Of a DNA stretch of 64,000 bases, positions 37,487 to 45,846 are shown one piece after another. The notes below the pieces were generated by a model. That model was given only the letters and a program-made list of their open reading frames with translations. It searched no databases and had not been told where the DNA came from. The DNA is from Azospirillum sp. TSA2s (GTDB lineage: Bacteria; Pseudomonadota; Alphaproteobacteria; Azospirillales; Azospirillaceae). Numbering within the stretch: position 1 is the stretch's first letter; each line of letters starts with the position of its first letter. Location: positions 601,001 through 665,000 of the forward strand of contig NZ_CP039645.1 of NCBI RefSeq assembly GCF_004923315.1. The letters run 5' to 3'. The translations under genes were made by a program, and so were the position numbers.

Positions 37487-38575
37487 CTATTCATCCGGCA
37501 GCATGTTTTTCGGCAGGTTTTCGCGGAAGATCACTTCCGCTCTCGGGCTTTCCACCCCCTGCATGGCGGGACGGCCGGCGCGCAGGTTGGTGAAGATGCC
37601 GACGCAGGCCGACAGGGTGTTGCGCGGATCCTGGGTGATCACCGCGTCCAGCGCCCCGTCGATCAGCAGGCCGCGCGTCTCGGTGGTCAGGCCGTGGCCG
37701 ATGAAGACCATTTCGCGCTCCCGCCGGGTTTCCTTCAGCGCGCGGGCCACCCCCTCCGCCCCGCCGCCGATGTTGTAGACGCCGGCAAGGTCGGGGTGCA
37801 GGCCCAGCAGCATGCGGGTCTGGCGGTAGCTTTTCCCCTCGTCGTCATGGCCTTCGCGCAGGCCCACCACCTCGATGTCGGGGGCGGTTTCCTTCAGGAC
37901 GTGGAGGAAGCCCATCTCGCGGTCCTCATGCGCGCGGTAGCTGAGGCTGCCGGCGATCATCGCCACCTTGGCCGGGCGATGCTTCAGGAAGCGCGCGATC
38001 AGGTAGCCGGCGGTGCGGCCGGCCGCGCGGTTGTCCAGCCCGACATAGCCGGCGCGCCGGCAGTTCAAAATGTCGGAGATCAGCGTCACGCTCGGCACGT
38101 TGCGCTCGGCCAGCGCGTCCACCGCCTCGCGCACCGCCGGATGCTCCAGCGCCATGAAGGCGACGCCGTCGGCGCGGCGGCCGTGCTGGAACAGGCTGCG
38201 CGCCAGCAGTTCCGGGTTGAAGCTCTTGATGAACTCCACCTGCGCCTTGACGCCATGCGGGGCGAGGGTGGCGTCGGCGCGCCGGATCATCTCCCCCAGA
38301 CCGGTGAGGAAGCGGTTGTTGCCGGCGGGCAGCAGGAAGGACAGCCGCATCGGCTTCTGCCCTGCCGCGGCATAAAGCTCGGAGTCCGGCAGATAGTCGA
38401 GTTCCGCCGCCGCCTTCAGCACGCGCTGCACGGTGGCGGCGCGCACCCCCGGCCGGTGGTTCAGCACGCGGTCGACCGTGGCGGTGGACACGCCCGCGGC
38501 CTGCGCGATGTCGGCCACCCGCGGCAGGCCGCGCGCACCCGTGCCGGTTTCCGGATCGTCCTTCAGTGAAACCAT
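37487..38575 (-). CDS. LacI-family transcriptional regulator
   Basis: A 362-residue LacI regulator. The HTH is VADIAQAAGVSTATVDRVLN, with the hinge helix RVLKAAAELDYLP, followed by a periplasmic-binding-protein-like sensor domain (Peripla_BP_4 type). It is divergent from the TRAP/RuBisCO-like operon and is its probable repressor. The start ATG 38575 is used; a TTG codon just before it (38578) would add one residue. Confidence 0.92.
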   Translation of the reverse strand: MVSLKDDPETGTGARGLPRVADIAQAAGVSTATVDRVLNHRPGVRAATVQRVLKAAAELDYLPDSELYAAAGQKPMRLSFLLPAGNNRFLTGLGEMIRRADATLAPHGVKAQVEFIKSFNPELLARSLFQHGRRADGVAFMALEHPAVREAVDALAERNVPSVTLISDILNCRRAGYVGLDNRAAGRTAGYLIARFLKHRPAKVAMIAGSLSYRAHEDREMGFLHVLKETAPDIEVVGLREGHDDEGKSYRQTRMLLGLHPDLAGVYNIGGGAEGVARALKETRREREMVFIGHGLTTETRGLLIDGALDAVITQDPRNTLSACVGIFTNLRAGRPAMQGVESPRAEVIFRENLPKNMLPDE

Positions 38576-38597
38576 CAAAAACCATCAATTTCGGCGT

Positions 38598-38629
38598 TTG
38601 ACACTTGTCGGTGCTGGACATACCGTCCA
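38598..38629 (+). promoter_or_regulatory. Candidate promoter and LacI-type operator of the TRAP operon
   Basis: TTGACA (38598-38603) is followed after 17 nt by TACCGT (38621-38626). The palindrome TGGAC-ATACC-GTCCA (38615-38629) overlaps this -10 position, so a bound repressor would block it. A second palindrome TCAATTGA is at 38641-38648. Pattern-based. Confidence 0.45.
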
Positions 38630-38717
38630 TCCAACAATCATCAATTGACATCAGATCACATCAGAAACGCAAGGCCGGAAACAGCAACGTCGGCCGGTAA
38701 TCCATGGGAGGTTTGAA

Positions 38718-39746
38718 ATGACCAGTCTGACCCGCCGCACGATGCTGAAGGCCATCGCCACCGCGCCGGCGATCGGGGCCGCCGGTGCCGTCATCGGCAT
38801 GCCGCACATCGCCCGCGCCGCCGAGTTTGAGCTGAAATACGGCAACAACCTGCCGCTGAGCCATCCGCTGAACATCCGCGCCCAGCAGGCGGCGGATCGC
38901 ATCGCCAAGGAGACGAACGGCAAGGTCGAGGTCAAGATCTTCCCGAACAACCAGTTGGGCGGCGACACCGACATGCTGTCCCAGGTGCGCAGCGGCGGCC
39001 TGACCTTCTTCACGCCGTCGGCCCTGGTGATCGCCACGCTGGTTCCGGTCGCCGCGATCAACGCGGTCGGCTTCGCCTTCTCCGACTATGATCAGGTGTG
39101 GAAGGCGATGGACGGCAAGCTGGGCGCCCATGTCCGCAACGCCATCTCCAAGGTCGGGCTCCATGCCTTCGACAAGATGTGGGACAACGGCTTCCGCCAG
39201 ATGACCAGCGGCGACAAGCCGATCAATTCCGCCGCCGACATGGACGGCTTGAAGATCCGCGTGCCGGTCAGCCCGCTCAGCATCGCCATGTTCAAGGGCC
39301 TGGGCGCCTCGCCGACCAGCCTGCAGTTCAGCGAGGTCTATTCGTCGCTGCAGACCCGGATCGTCGATGCGCAGGAAAACCCGCTGCCGATCATCCAGGT
39401 CGCCAAGCTGTTCGAGGTGCAGAAATACTGCTCGCTGTCGAACCACATCTGGGACGGCTTCTGGTTCATCGCCAACGGCCGCGCCTGGAAGGGCCTGCCG
39501 CCGGACATGCAGACCATCGTCGCCAACGCGATCAACGACGCCGGCATGGCGCAGCGCGGCGACATCAAGGCGCTGAACCAGTCGGTCCGCGCCGACCTGG
39601 AATCGAAGGGGCTGGCCTTCAACCAGCCGGCACCCGACAGCTTCCGCGCCAAGCTGCGCGACAGCGGCTTCTACGGCGAATGGAAGGGCCGCTTCGGCGA
39701 CGAGGCCTGGGGCCTGCTGGAGGAGGCGGTCGGCAAGCTCGCCTGA
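38718..39746 (+). CDS. dctP: TRAP transporter solute-binding protein (DctP family)
   Basis: A 342-residue periplasmic binding protein for a TRAP transporter. The N-terminus has a Tat-like signal (LTRRTMLKAIATAPAIGAAG). DctP motifs follow: LKYGNNLPLSHPLNIRAQQ, VEVKIFPNNQLGGDTDML, and the helix-beta region LKIRVPVSPLSIAMFKGLGA with the conserved substrate-carboxylate Arg position. GGGAGG precedes ATG 38718. The likely ligand is a sugar acid, given the downstream RuBisCO-like protein and acid-sugar kinase. Confidence 0.93.
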   Translation: MTSLTRRTMLKAIATAPAIGAAGAVIGMPHIARAAEFELKYGNNLPLSHPLNIRAQQAADRIAKETNGKVEVKIFPNNQLGGDTDMLSQVRSGGLTFFTPSALVIATLVPVAAINAVGFAFSDYDQVWKAMDGKLGAHVRNAISKVGLHAFDKMWDNGFRQMTSGDKPINSAADMDGLKIRVPVSPLSIAMFKGLGASPTSLQFSEVYSSLQTRIVDAQENPLPIIQVAKLFEVQKYCSLSNHIWDGFWFIANGRAWKGLPPDMQTIVANAINDAGMAQRGDIKALNQSVRADLESKGLAFNQPAPDSFRAKLRDSGFYGEWKGRFGDEAWGLLEEAVGKLA

Positions 39747-39798
39747 CCGACGACCCTTTCAAATCAGAGACCGTGAGTTTCCAGAGCCTCTTATCGGC

Positions 39799-39893
39799 CG
39801 TCATCCCCGCGGAGACGGGGATCCAGTGTTTCCCGAGCAGAACCAATGGGTACGCCTGGATCCCCGCCTTCGCGGGGATGACGCCGAAAGAGG
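39799..39893. repeat. Palindromic repeat, GTCATCCCCGCG type
   Basis: Outer arms CGTCATCCCCGCGgagacGGGGATCCA and TGGATCCCCGCCttcGCGGGGATGACG form a nested palindrome of about 95 bp. A degraded further unit (GCGGGAATGACGG) extends to about 39943. This type, common in many proteobacterial genomes, sits between dctP and dctQM. Confidence 0.8.
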
Positions 39894-40000
39894 TGCCGGC
39901 ATCCCGTAAGTTGGCGCCTTCGCGCCTTCGCGGGAATGACGGCCGGGAGAGGCAAAACTCACAAACGCTCAGGGCCTCTTCGATGAAGGAACCCCCCGCC

Positions 40001-41899
40001 ATGTCCCACATGTCCGAACCGGTCCACGGCTACGTGGACGCTCCCGGCGGCGTTGCCGCCGGCGGCGGCGCTTCGCTGCTGCGCCGGATCGACCGCGGCC
40101 TGTCCGTCGGGGTCGAGACCGTGGCGGGCCTTCTGGTGCTGGTCGAGATTGTCGTCCTGCTGGCCGGCGTCACCGCCCGCTACCTGTTCCACACCCCGCT
40201 GGTGTGGTCGGACGAGCTGGCCTCGATCCTGTTCCTGTGGCTGTCGATGCTGGGTGCGGTGGTGGCGCTGCGCCGGGGCGAGCATATGCGGATGACCGGG
40301 CTGGTCAGCCGCGTCGGCCCGCAGGTGCGCAGCCTGCTGGAATGCATCGCCATCACCGCCCCCATCGCCTTCCTGGCGCTGATTCTCTATCACGCCGTCG
40401 ATTACGCGATGGAGGAGCAGTTCATCACCACCCCGGCGATGGAGGTTTCCAACGCGTGGCGGGCGGCGGCGCTGCCGGTCGGGCTGGGGCTGATGCTGGT
40501 CGCGGCGCTGTTCCGGCTGCTGCGCGTCGCCCGGCCGCTGACCGTGCTGGCGGCGGTTCTGGTGACGGGGGCCATCGTCGCCGGCTTATGGGTCGCCGGG
40601 CCGGTGCTGAAGCCGCTGGGGCAACTGAACCTGCTGATCTTCTTCGTCGGGCTGGTGGCGGCCAACGTCTTCGCCGGGGTGCCGATCGCCTTTTCCTTCG
40701 CGCTCGCCACCTTCGCCTATCTGGCGCTGACCACCTCCACGCCGTTGCTGGTGATGGTCGGCCGGCTGGATGAGGGGATGAGCCATCTGATCCTGTTGGC
40801 GGTGCCGCTGTTCGTCTTCCTCGGCCTGCTGATCGAGATGACCGGCATGGCCCGCGCGATGATCCAGTTCCTCGCCAGCCTGCTGGGGCATGTGCGCGGC
40901 GGCCTGTCCTATGTGCTGATCGGCGCGATGTATCTGGTGTCGGGCATCTCGGGCTCGAAGATCGCCGACATGGCGGCCATCGCGCCGGTGCTGTTCCCGG
41001 AGATGAAGAAGCGCGGGGCGCCTGCCGGCGATCTGGTGGCGCTGCTGTCGGCGACCGGCGCGCAGACCGAGACCATCCCGCCCAGCATCGTGCTGATCAC
41101 CATCGGCTCGGTCACCGGCGTGTCGATCGCGGCGCTGTTCACCGGCGGCATGCTGCCGGGCGTGGTTCTGGGCGCCTGCCTGTGCTTCGTCGTCTGGCGG
41201 CGCTACCGCCGTGAGGATCTGAGCCATGTCGAGCGCACCCCCGGCCGTGAGATCGCACGGCTCGCCATGGTGGCGCTGCCCGCCATCCTGCTGCCCTTCG
41301 TCATCCGCGCCGCTGTGGTCGAGGGCATCGCGACGGCGACCGAGGTGTCGACCATCGGCATCGCCTATTCCACCATCGTCGGGCTGCTGATCTACCGCCA
41401 GTTCGACTGGCGCCGGCTGAAGCCGATGCTGATCGAGACGGCGTCGCTGACCGGGGCCATCATCTTCATCGTCGGCTGCGCCACCTCAATGGCCTGGGGC
41501 CTGACGCAATCCGGCTTCTCGTCCGATCTGGCGCGCTTCATGGCCGGCATTCCCGGCGGTGCCTACGGCTTCCTCGCCATCTCCATCGTCGCCTTCATCA
41601 TCCTGGGCAGCGTGTTGGAGGGCATCCCCGCCATCGTGCTGTTCGGACCGCTGCTGTTCCCCATCGCCCGCGCCGCGGGGGTGCATGAGGTGCACTATGC
41701 GATGGTCGTCATCTTCGCCATGGGCATCGGCCTGTTCGCCCCGCCCTTCGGCGTCGGCTATTACGGCGCCTGCGCCATCAGCAAGGTCAACCCCGACGAC
41801 GGCCTGAAGCACATCTGGGGCTATGTCGGCGCGCTGCTGGTCGGGCTGGTGATCGTCGCCGCCATTCCCTGGATTTCGACCGGGTTCCTGGCTCGTTAA
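40001..41899 (+). CDS. dctQM: TRAP transporter fused permease (DctQM)
   Basis: A single 632-residue membrane protein combining the small (DctQ) and large (DctM) TRAP subunits. Residues about 30-200 form the four-helix DctQ part (VWSDELASILFLWLSMLGAVVALRRGEHM in part). Residues about 210-630 form the DctM elevator domain with GVPIAFSFALATFAYLA, SGSKIADMAAIAPVL and FAPPFGVGYYGACAIS. ATG 40001 has an AAGGA site; ATG 39983 is an alternative. It imports the DctP ligand with sodium. Confidence 0.93.
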   Translation: MSHMSEPVHGYVDAPGGVAAGGGASLLRRIDRGLSVGVETVAGLLVLVEIVVLLAGVTARYLFHTPLVWSDELASILFLWLSMLGAVVALRRGEHMRMTGLVSRVGPQVRSLLECIAITAPIAFLALILYHAVDYAMEEQFITTPAMEVSNAWRAAALPVGLGLMLVAALFRLLRVARPLTVLAAVLVTGAIVAGLWVAGPVLKPLGQLNLLIFFVGLVAANVFAGVPIAFSFALATFAYLALTTSTPLLVMVGRLDEGMSHLILLAVPLFVFLGLLIEMTGMARAMIQFLASLLGHVRGGLSYVLIGAMYLVSGISGSKIADMAAIAPVLFPEMKKRGAPAGDLVALLSATGAQTETIPPSIVLITIGSVTGVSIAALFTGGMLPGVVLGACLCFVVWRRYRREDLSHVERTPGREIARLAMVALPAILLPFVIRAAVVEGIATATEVSTIGIAYSTIVGLLIYRQFDWRRLKPMLIETASLTGAIIFIVGCATSMAWGLTQSGFSSDLARFMAGIPGGAYGFLAISIVAFIILGSVLEGIPAIVLFGPLLFPIARAAGVHEVHYAMVVIFAMGIGLFAPPFGVGYYGACAISKVNPDDGLKHIWGYVGALLVGLVIVAAIPWISTGFLAR

Positions 41900-41944
41900 A
41901 GCCGCCGGTCTTCCCCGAATCCCCTCTTATCCGGAGTTCCTTCA

Positions 41945-42484
41945 ATGAGCCGATTCTTCGGCCAGATCCGTCAGGCTGGCTACGTCGTGCGCGACATCGA
42001 GGCCGCCATGGACTATTGGAGCCGCACGCTCGGCATCGGTCCCTGGTTCTACAACGAGCGGGTTCCGATCCGGAACTACACCTACCGCGGCGAATCCTAC
42101 GAGGTTCACAATTCGGTGGCGCTGGCCAACTCCGGCCCGCTGCAGATGGAGCTGATCCAGACCCGCAACGACGCGCCGTCGATGTATCGCGACTTTCTGC
42201 AGGCGGGGAACACCGGGCTGCAGCATGTCGCCTACTGGACCGAGGATTACGACGCCGACCTGGAACGTCTGCTGGGCCAGGGCTTCAAGCCGGTGATGAG
42301 CGGCGAGGTCGGCGAGAAGGGGCGGTTCATCTATTTCGACACCGAGTACCATCCCGGCACGGTGATCGAGCTGTCGGAGGTCGCGGGGCCGAAGGGCAAG
42401 ATGTTCGACCTGATCCGCGAGGCGTCGATGGGGTGGGACGGCAGCGATCCGGTGCGGCCGTTTCCGGATTTGAGCAAGTTGTGA
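41945..42484 (+). CDS. VOC-superfamily (glyoxalase-like) protein
   Basis: A 179-residue single VOC-domain protein. It begins FFGQIRQAGYVVRDIEAAMD with a WSRTLGIGPWFY loop. Potential metal or substrate residues are in LQMELIQ, NTGLQHVAYW and the late VIELSE, matching the His/Glu/His/Glu pattern of glyoxalase and epimerase folds. It is placed between the transporter and the RuBisCO-like gene, so it probably isomerises, epimerises or lyses a pathway intermediate. No specific reaction can be assigned. Confidence 0.82.
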   Translation: MSRFFGQIRQAGYVVRDIEAAMDYWSRTLGIGPWFYNERVPIRNYTYRGESYEVHNSVALANSGPLQMELIQTRNDAPSMYRDFLQAGNTGLQHVAYWTEDYDADLERLLGQGFKPVMSGEVGEKGRFIYFDTEYHPGTVIELSEVAGPKGKMFDLIREASMGWDGSDPVRPFPDLSKL

Positions 42485-42510
42485 GGGGCGATTTTTGAGG
42501 GGAAGTTAGA

Positions 42511-42674
42511 CCCCCACCTAACCTCCCCCGCTGGGCGGGGGAGGGACTGCCGCAGCTCTCCCGTCTAAGCACTTGCTCCCTCCCCCGCCCAGCTCTCGCA
42601 CAAAGCTATGCTTTGTGCTGACGCGGCAGGCGGACCGTAGGTCCGCTGAGAGCGGGGGAGGGTTGGGGTGGGGG
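42511..42674. repeat. Composite palindromic repeat, family C
   Basis: The arms start CCCCCACCTAACCTCCCCCGCT and end GGGGGAGGGTTGGGGTGGGGG (each given in part of the match), about 164 bp overall. As in the 37249 copy, two mini-hairpins (CAAAGCtatGCTTTG and CGGACcgtagGTCCG) joined by GCTGACGCGGCAGG are inserted before the right arm. It lies in the gap before the RuBisCO-like gene. Confidence 0.75.
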
Positions 42675-42715
42675 CAACCCCCACCAGCACTTCCCGCCAT
42701 CGCAAGGCCACGCCC

Positions 42716-43996
42716 ATGCACGCCGACCGCATCGAAGCCACATACCTGATCGAAACCCCCCTCGCCCCGGCCAAGGTGGCCGAAGTGATGGCGGGGGAGC
42801 AGTCCTGCGGCACCTTCACCCGCGTCCATGGCGAGACCGACGACCTGCGCGCCCGTGCCCGCGCCATCGTCGAATCCGTTGAGAAGCTGGATGTCGCCGA
42901 CGCCCCTGCCCTGCCCAACACCTGGCTGGAACGCCAGCGCAATCCCGGCCCATGGCAGCGGGCGCGCGTCACCATCTCCTTCCCCACCGCCAACATCGGC
43001 GCCAATCTGCCGACGCTGGCGGCGACGGTCGCCGGCAACCTCTATGACCTGGGCGAGGTGACGGGGCTGCGGCTGGAAAGCTTGCGGATCCCGCAGGCCT
43101 ACCGCGCGCAGTTCGACCTGCCGCGCCACGGCGTCGCCGGCACCCGGCGGCTGACCGGGGTGGCGGACGGGCCGCTGGTCGGCTCCATCATCAAGCCGAA
43201 TGTCGGGCTGTCGGCGGAGGAGACCGGCGAGTTGGCCGGCACGCTGTGCGCCGCCGGGCTGGACTTCATCAAGGACGACGAGATCTGCGCCGACCCGGCC
43301 CATGCGCCGCTGGCCCAGCGCATCCCCGCCGTGATGGAGCGAGTGCGCCGGCATCAGGACCGCACCGGCAAGCATGTGATGGTCGCCTTCAACATCACCG
43401 ACGAGACCGACGCCATGCGCCGCCACGCCGATCTGGTGGAGCGCGAGGGCGGGTCCTGCATCATGGTCAGCCTGAACTGGTGCGGCTATTCGGCGGTGCA
43501 GACGCTGCGCCGGCACAGCGGGCTGGTGCTGCACGGCCACCGCAACGGCTTCGGCGCCCTGTCGCGCCATCCGCTGCTGGGCATCGGTTTCGACGCTTAT
43601 CAGGCGCTGTGGCGGCTGGCGGGGGTGGACCACATGCATGTCCACGGGCTGAACGGCAAGTTCGCCCAGCCGGACGAGGAGGTGATCGACGGGGCGCGGG
43701 CCTGTCTGGCGCCGCTGGCGGCGGATGCGGCGGACGGCGCCGACGCCGTGATGCCGGCCTTCTCGTCGGGTCAGTGGGCCGGGACGGTGCCGGTCACCTG
43801 GGAGGCGGTGGGGACTGCCGACCTGATGTTCATGTCCGGCGGCGGCATCATGGCCCATCCCGACGGGCCGGCGGCCGGCGTGCTGAGCATCCGGCAGGCC
43901 TGGGACGCCGTGCGGGCCGGGCGGACGCTCGACGATGCGGCAAGGGAGCTGCCGGAGCTGCGGCGGTCGCTCGACTTCTTCGGGAAGAAGGGCTGA
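42716..43996 (+). CDS. RuBisCO-like protein (OiaX/OiaT-type)
   Basis: A 426-residue member of the RuBisCO large-subunit superfamily. Catalytic features persist: Lys160 in SIIKPNVGLS, the carbamate/metal set Lys186-Asp188-Glu189 in DFIKDDE, VLHGHRNG (His273/275), a loop-6-like Lys315 in LNGKFAQ and SGGGIMAHPDG. It is not a carboxylase (no small subunit, low identity to cbbL). With a DUF1537 kinase directly downstream, it matches the known pair of 3-oxo-isoapionate kinase (OiaK) and 3-oxo-isoapionate-4-phosphate decarboxylase or transcarboxylase (OiaX or OiaT). Which activity applies cannot be told by eye. Confidence 0.85.
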   Translation: MHADRIEATYLIETPLAPAKVAEVMAGEQSCGTFTRVHGETDDLRARARAIVESVEKLDVADAPALPNTWLERQRNPGPWQRARVTISFPTANIGANLPTLAATVAGNLYDLGEVTGLRLESLRIPQAYRAQFDLPRHGVAGTRRLTGVADGPLVGSIIKPNVGLSAEETGELAGTLCAAGLDFIKDDEICADPAHAPLAQRIPAVMERVRRHQDRTGKHVMVAFNITDETDAMRRHADLVEREGGSCIMVSLNWCGYSAVQTLRRHSGLVLHGHRNGFGALSRHPLLGIGFDAYQALWRLAGVDHMHVHGLNGKFAQPDEEVIDGARACLAPLAADAADGADAVMPAFSSGQWAGTVPVTWEAVGTADLMFMSGGGIMAHPDGPAAGVLSIRQAWDAVRAGRTLDDAARELPELRRSLDFFGKKG

Positions 43997-44001
43997 GCGC
44001 G

Positions 44002-45288
44002 ATGGCGGCGGGACCGAAGCTCGGCTGGTACGGCGACGACTTCACCGGGGCGACCGACACGCTGGCCGCCCTGGCGAAGGCCGGGCAGCGGGCGCTGCTG
44101 TTCCTCGACGTGCCGTGCGTCGCACGGTTGGGGGAAGCCGGGCCGCTCGACGCCGTCGGCATCGCCGGGGCGGCGCGCAGCATGACGCCGGACGCGATGC
44201 GGGCGGAACTGGAGCCGGTCGGCCGTTTCTTCGCGGCGTTGGGCGTGCCGGTGATGCATTACAAATGCTGTTCCACCTTCGACAGCGCGCCCGGTGTCGG
44301 CAGCATCGGCGAGGCGGTGCGGACACTGGCGCCGCATTTCCCGAACCGCTTCCGGCCGGTGGTGGGCGGGCAGCCGAACATCGGGCGATACTGCCTGTTC
44401 AGCACCCTGTTCGCCGCGGCGGGCACCGGCGGGACCGTTCATCGAATCGACCGCCACCCGACGATGAGCGTCCATCCCGTCACGCCGATGGCGGAGGCGG
44501 ACTTGCGCCGTCACCTCGCGGCGCAAGGGCTGGAGGGGGTGGCGGCGCTGCATTTCCCGGATTACGGGATGGACGGCGACGCGCTGGACGGGCGGCTGGC
44601 GGAGGGAGCGCCGGCGGTGCTGCTGGACGTGTCGCGCGGTGAGGATCTTGCCGTCATCGGGCGGCTGATCTGGGAGCGGGCCGAGGGCGAGCCGCTGCTG
44701 GCGGTCGGGCCGAGCAGCGTGGCGCAGGCGCTGGTCGCGCATTGGGCGGTTGGCTCTGGTACTCGGACTGAAGAGGTGCCGCTCGGTGCGGCGGACTTGC
44801 CGGTGTTTTTGATGGCGGGCAGCCTGTCTCCGGTGACGCGGCGGCAGGTGGAGGCGGCGGGGTCCTACACGCGCATCCAGGCCGATGCGGCGGCGCTGTG
44901 TGCGGATGCCGGCTATGCGGAGGCGTTGTTGGGGGAGGTGGCGGCGTCATTGCGCGCCGGGCGCCATACGCTGGTCTGGACCGCGCCGGCGGAAGCCAGA
45001 ACGGCGGACACCGCGCAGGCCGGGCGGGTCGCGGCGGCGACGGCGGAGTTCGTCGCGGCGGTGCTGCGGAGCGTGCGGTTGCGCCGGGTCGGGATTGCCG
45101 GCGGGGATACGTCCAGCCTCGCGGTGCGGGCGCTGGGGTGCTGGGGGTTGTCCTATGGCTGCACGCTGGCGCCGGGCGTCACCGTCAGCCGCACCCATGC
45201 CGACGATCCGGCGGTCGATGGGCTGGAGCTGATGCTGAAGGGCGGGCAGATGGGCGGCGAGGATCTGTTCGAACGGTTGCTGGGGTAA
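44002..45288 (+). CDS. Four-carbon acid sugar kinase family protein (DUF1537, OiaK-like)
   Basis: A 428-residue kinase of the DUF1537 family. The N-terminal substrate domain has GWYGDDFTGATDTLAALAKA and HYKCCSTFDSAPGVGSIG; the C-terminal nucleotide domain has GIAGGDTSSLAVRALG and MLKGGQMGGEDLF. It would phosphorylate the acid-sugar intermediate handled by the RuBisCO-like enzyme 5 nt upstream. A much longer open frame (from 43246) is a shadow of that gene. The start ATG 44002 follows the preceding stop closely. Confidence 0.9.
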   Translation: MAAGPKLGWYGDDFTGATDTLAALAKAGQRALLFLDVPCVARLGEAGPLDAVGIAGAARSMTPDAMRAELEPVGRFFAALGVPVMHYKCCSTFDSAPGVGSIGEAVRTLAPHFPNRFRPVVGGQPNIGRYCLFSTLFAAAGTGGTVHRIDRHPTMSVHPVTPMAEADLRRHLAAQGLEGVAALHFPDYGMDGDALDGRLAEGAPAVLLDVSRGEDLAVIGRLIWERAEGEPLLAVGPSSVAQALVAHWAVGSGTRTEEVPLGAADLPVFLMAGSLSPVTRRQVEAAGSYTRIQADAAALCADAGYAEALLGEVAASLRAGRHTLVWTAPAEARTADTAQAGRVAAATAEFVAAVLRSVRLRRVGIAGGDTSSLAVRALGCWGLSYGCTLAPGVTVSRTHADDPAVDGLELMLKGGQMGGEDLFERLLG

Positions 45289-45290
45289 GG

Positions 45291-45446
45291 CCCTCTCCCG
45301 CCCCGGGAGAGGGAGGGGACCCACGCCGCAGGCGTGGGGAGGGTGAGGGGTGGGGCGAGAATCCGGAAGCCCATGGTTCCTTGCGCTACCCCTCACCCTT
45401 CCCAAGCTTCGCTTGGGCCCCTTCCCTCTCCCGGGGCGGGAGAGGG
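45291..45446. repeat. Large palindromic repeat, family A copy 2 (core inverted)
   Basis: About 156 bp with the same ends as the 33868 copy. Its asymmetric core reads as the reverse complement of the other two copies (GGAACCATGGGCTTCCGG on the minus strand), so this copy is inserted in the opposite orientation. It begins 2 nt after the DUF1537 kinase stop and could serve as a bidirectional terminator for the convergent operons. Confidence 0.85.
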
Positions 45447-45465
45447 AGCCTTCTTCAGTCGCCGA

Positions 45466-45813
45466 TCACACCGCGGCGGTGACGACCACTTCGATCAGGA
45501 TTTCCGGCTTGCCGAGGTCGGCGACGCCGATGGTGGCGCGGGCGGGGAGGTCGTTGCCGTCCAGCCAGGACAGCCAGGCGTCGTTCATCTCGTCCTTCAG
45601 GCCCATGTTGGTGATGAACAGCTGGGCGGACAGCAGCTTGGTCTTGTCGCTGCCGGCCATCGCCAGAACCTGGTCGAGCTTGCCGCAGATCTGCGTGACC
45701 TGGCCGCCCATGCCGACGCTGACGTCGTCGGCGATGATGCCGCCGAGATAGGCGGTGCCGTTGTTGACGACGACGCGGTGCATGATCTTGGTCTTCTCGA
45801 TGCGCTTGATCAC
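45466..45813 (-). CDS. RidA family imine deaminase 1
   Basis: A 115-residue RidA/YjgF protein, a trimeric enzyme that hydrolyses reactive imines or enamines. Motifs: YLGGIIADDVSVGMGGQ near the N-terminus and the substrate-carboxylate Arg in DLPARATIGVADLGKPE, then ILIEVVVTA. Start GTG 45813 has an AAGGAG site. It is the last gene of the amine dehydrogenase operon and resembles the second RidA gene (46638-46985) in length and layout. Confidence 0.9.
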   Translation of the reverse strand: MIKRIEKTKIMHRVVVNNGTAYLGGIIADDVSVGMGGQVTQICGKLDQVLAMAGSDKTKLLSAQLFITNMGLKDEMNDAWLSWLDGNDLPARATIGVADLGKPEILIEVVVTAAV

Positions 45814-45846
45814 GGGGAACTGCTCCTTGGTTTTTTGAAAAAGAAC

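Noticed and set aside
39098-41899. A 933-codon frame suggesting a DctP-DctQM fusion
   Set aside because: Residues before about 40001 are an out-of-frame reading of dctP and of the palindromic repeat. The real DctQM start has its own ribosome site.
43246-45288. A 680-codon frame suggesting an extended DUF1537 kinase
   Set aside because: The extension overlaps the RuBisCO-like gene in another frame. The kinase domain begins at ATG 44002.
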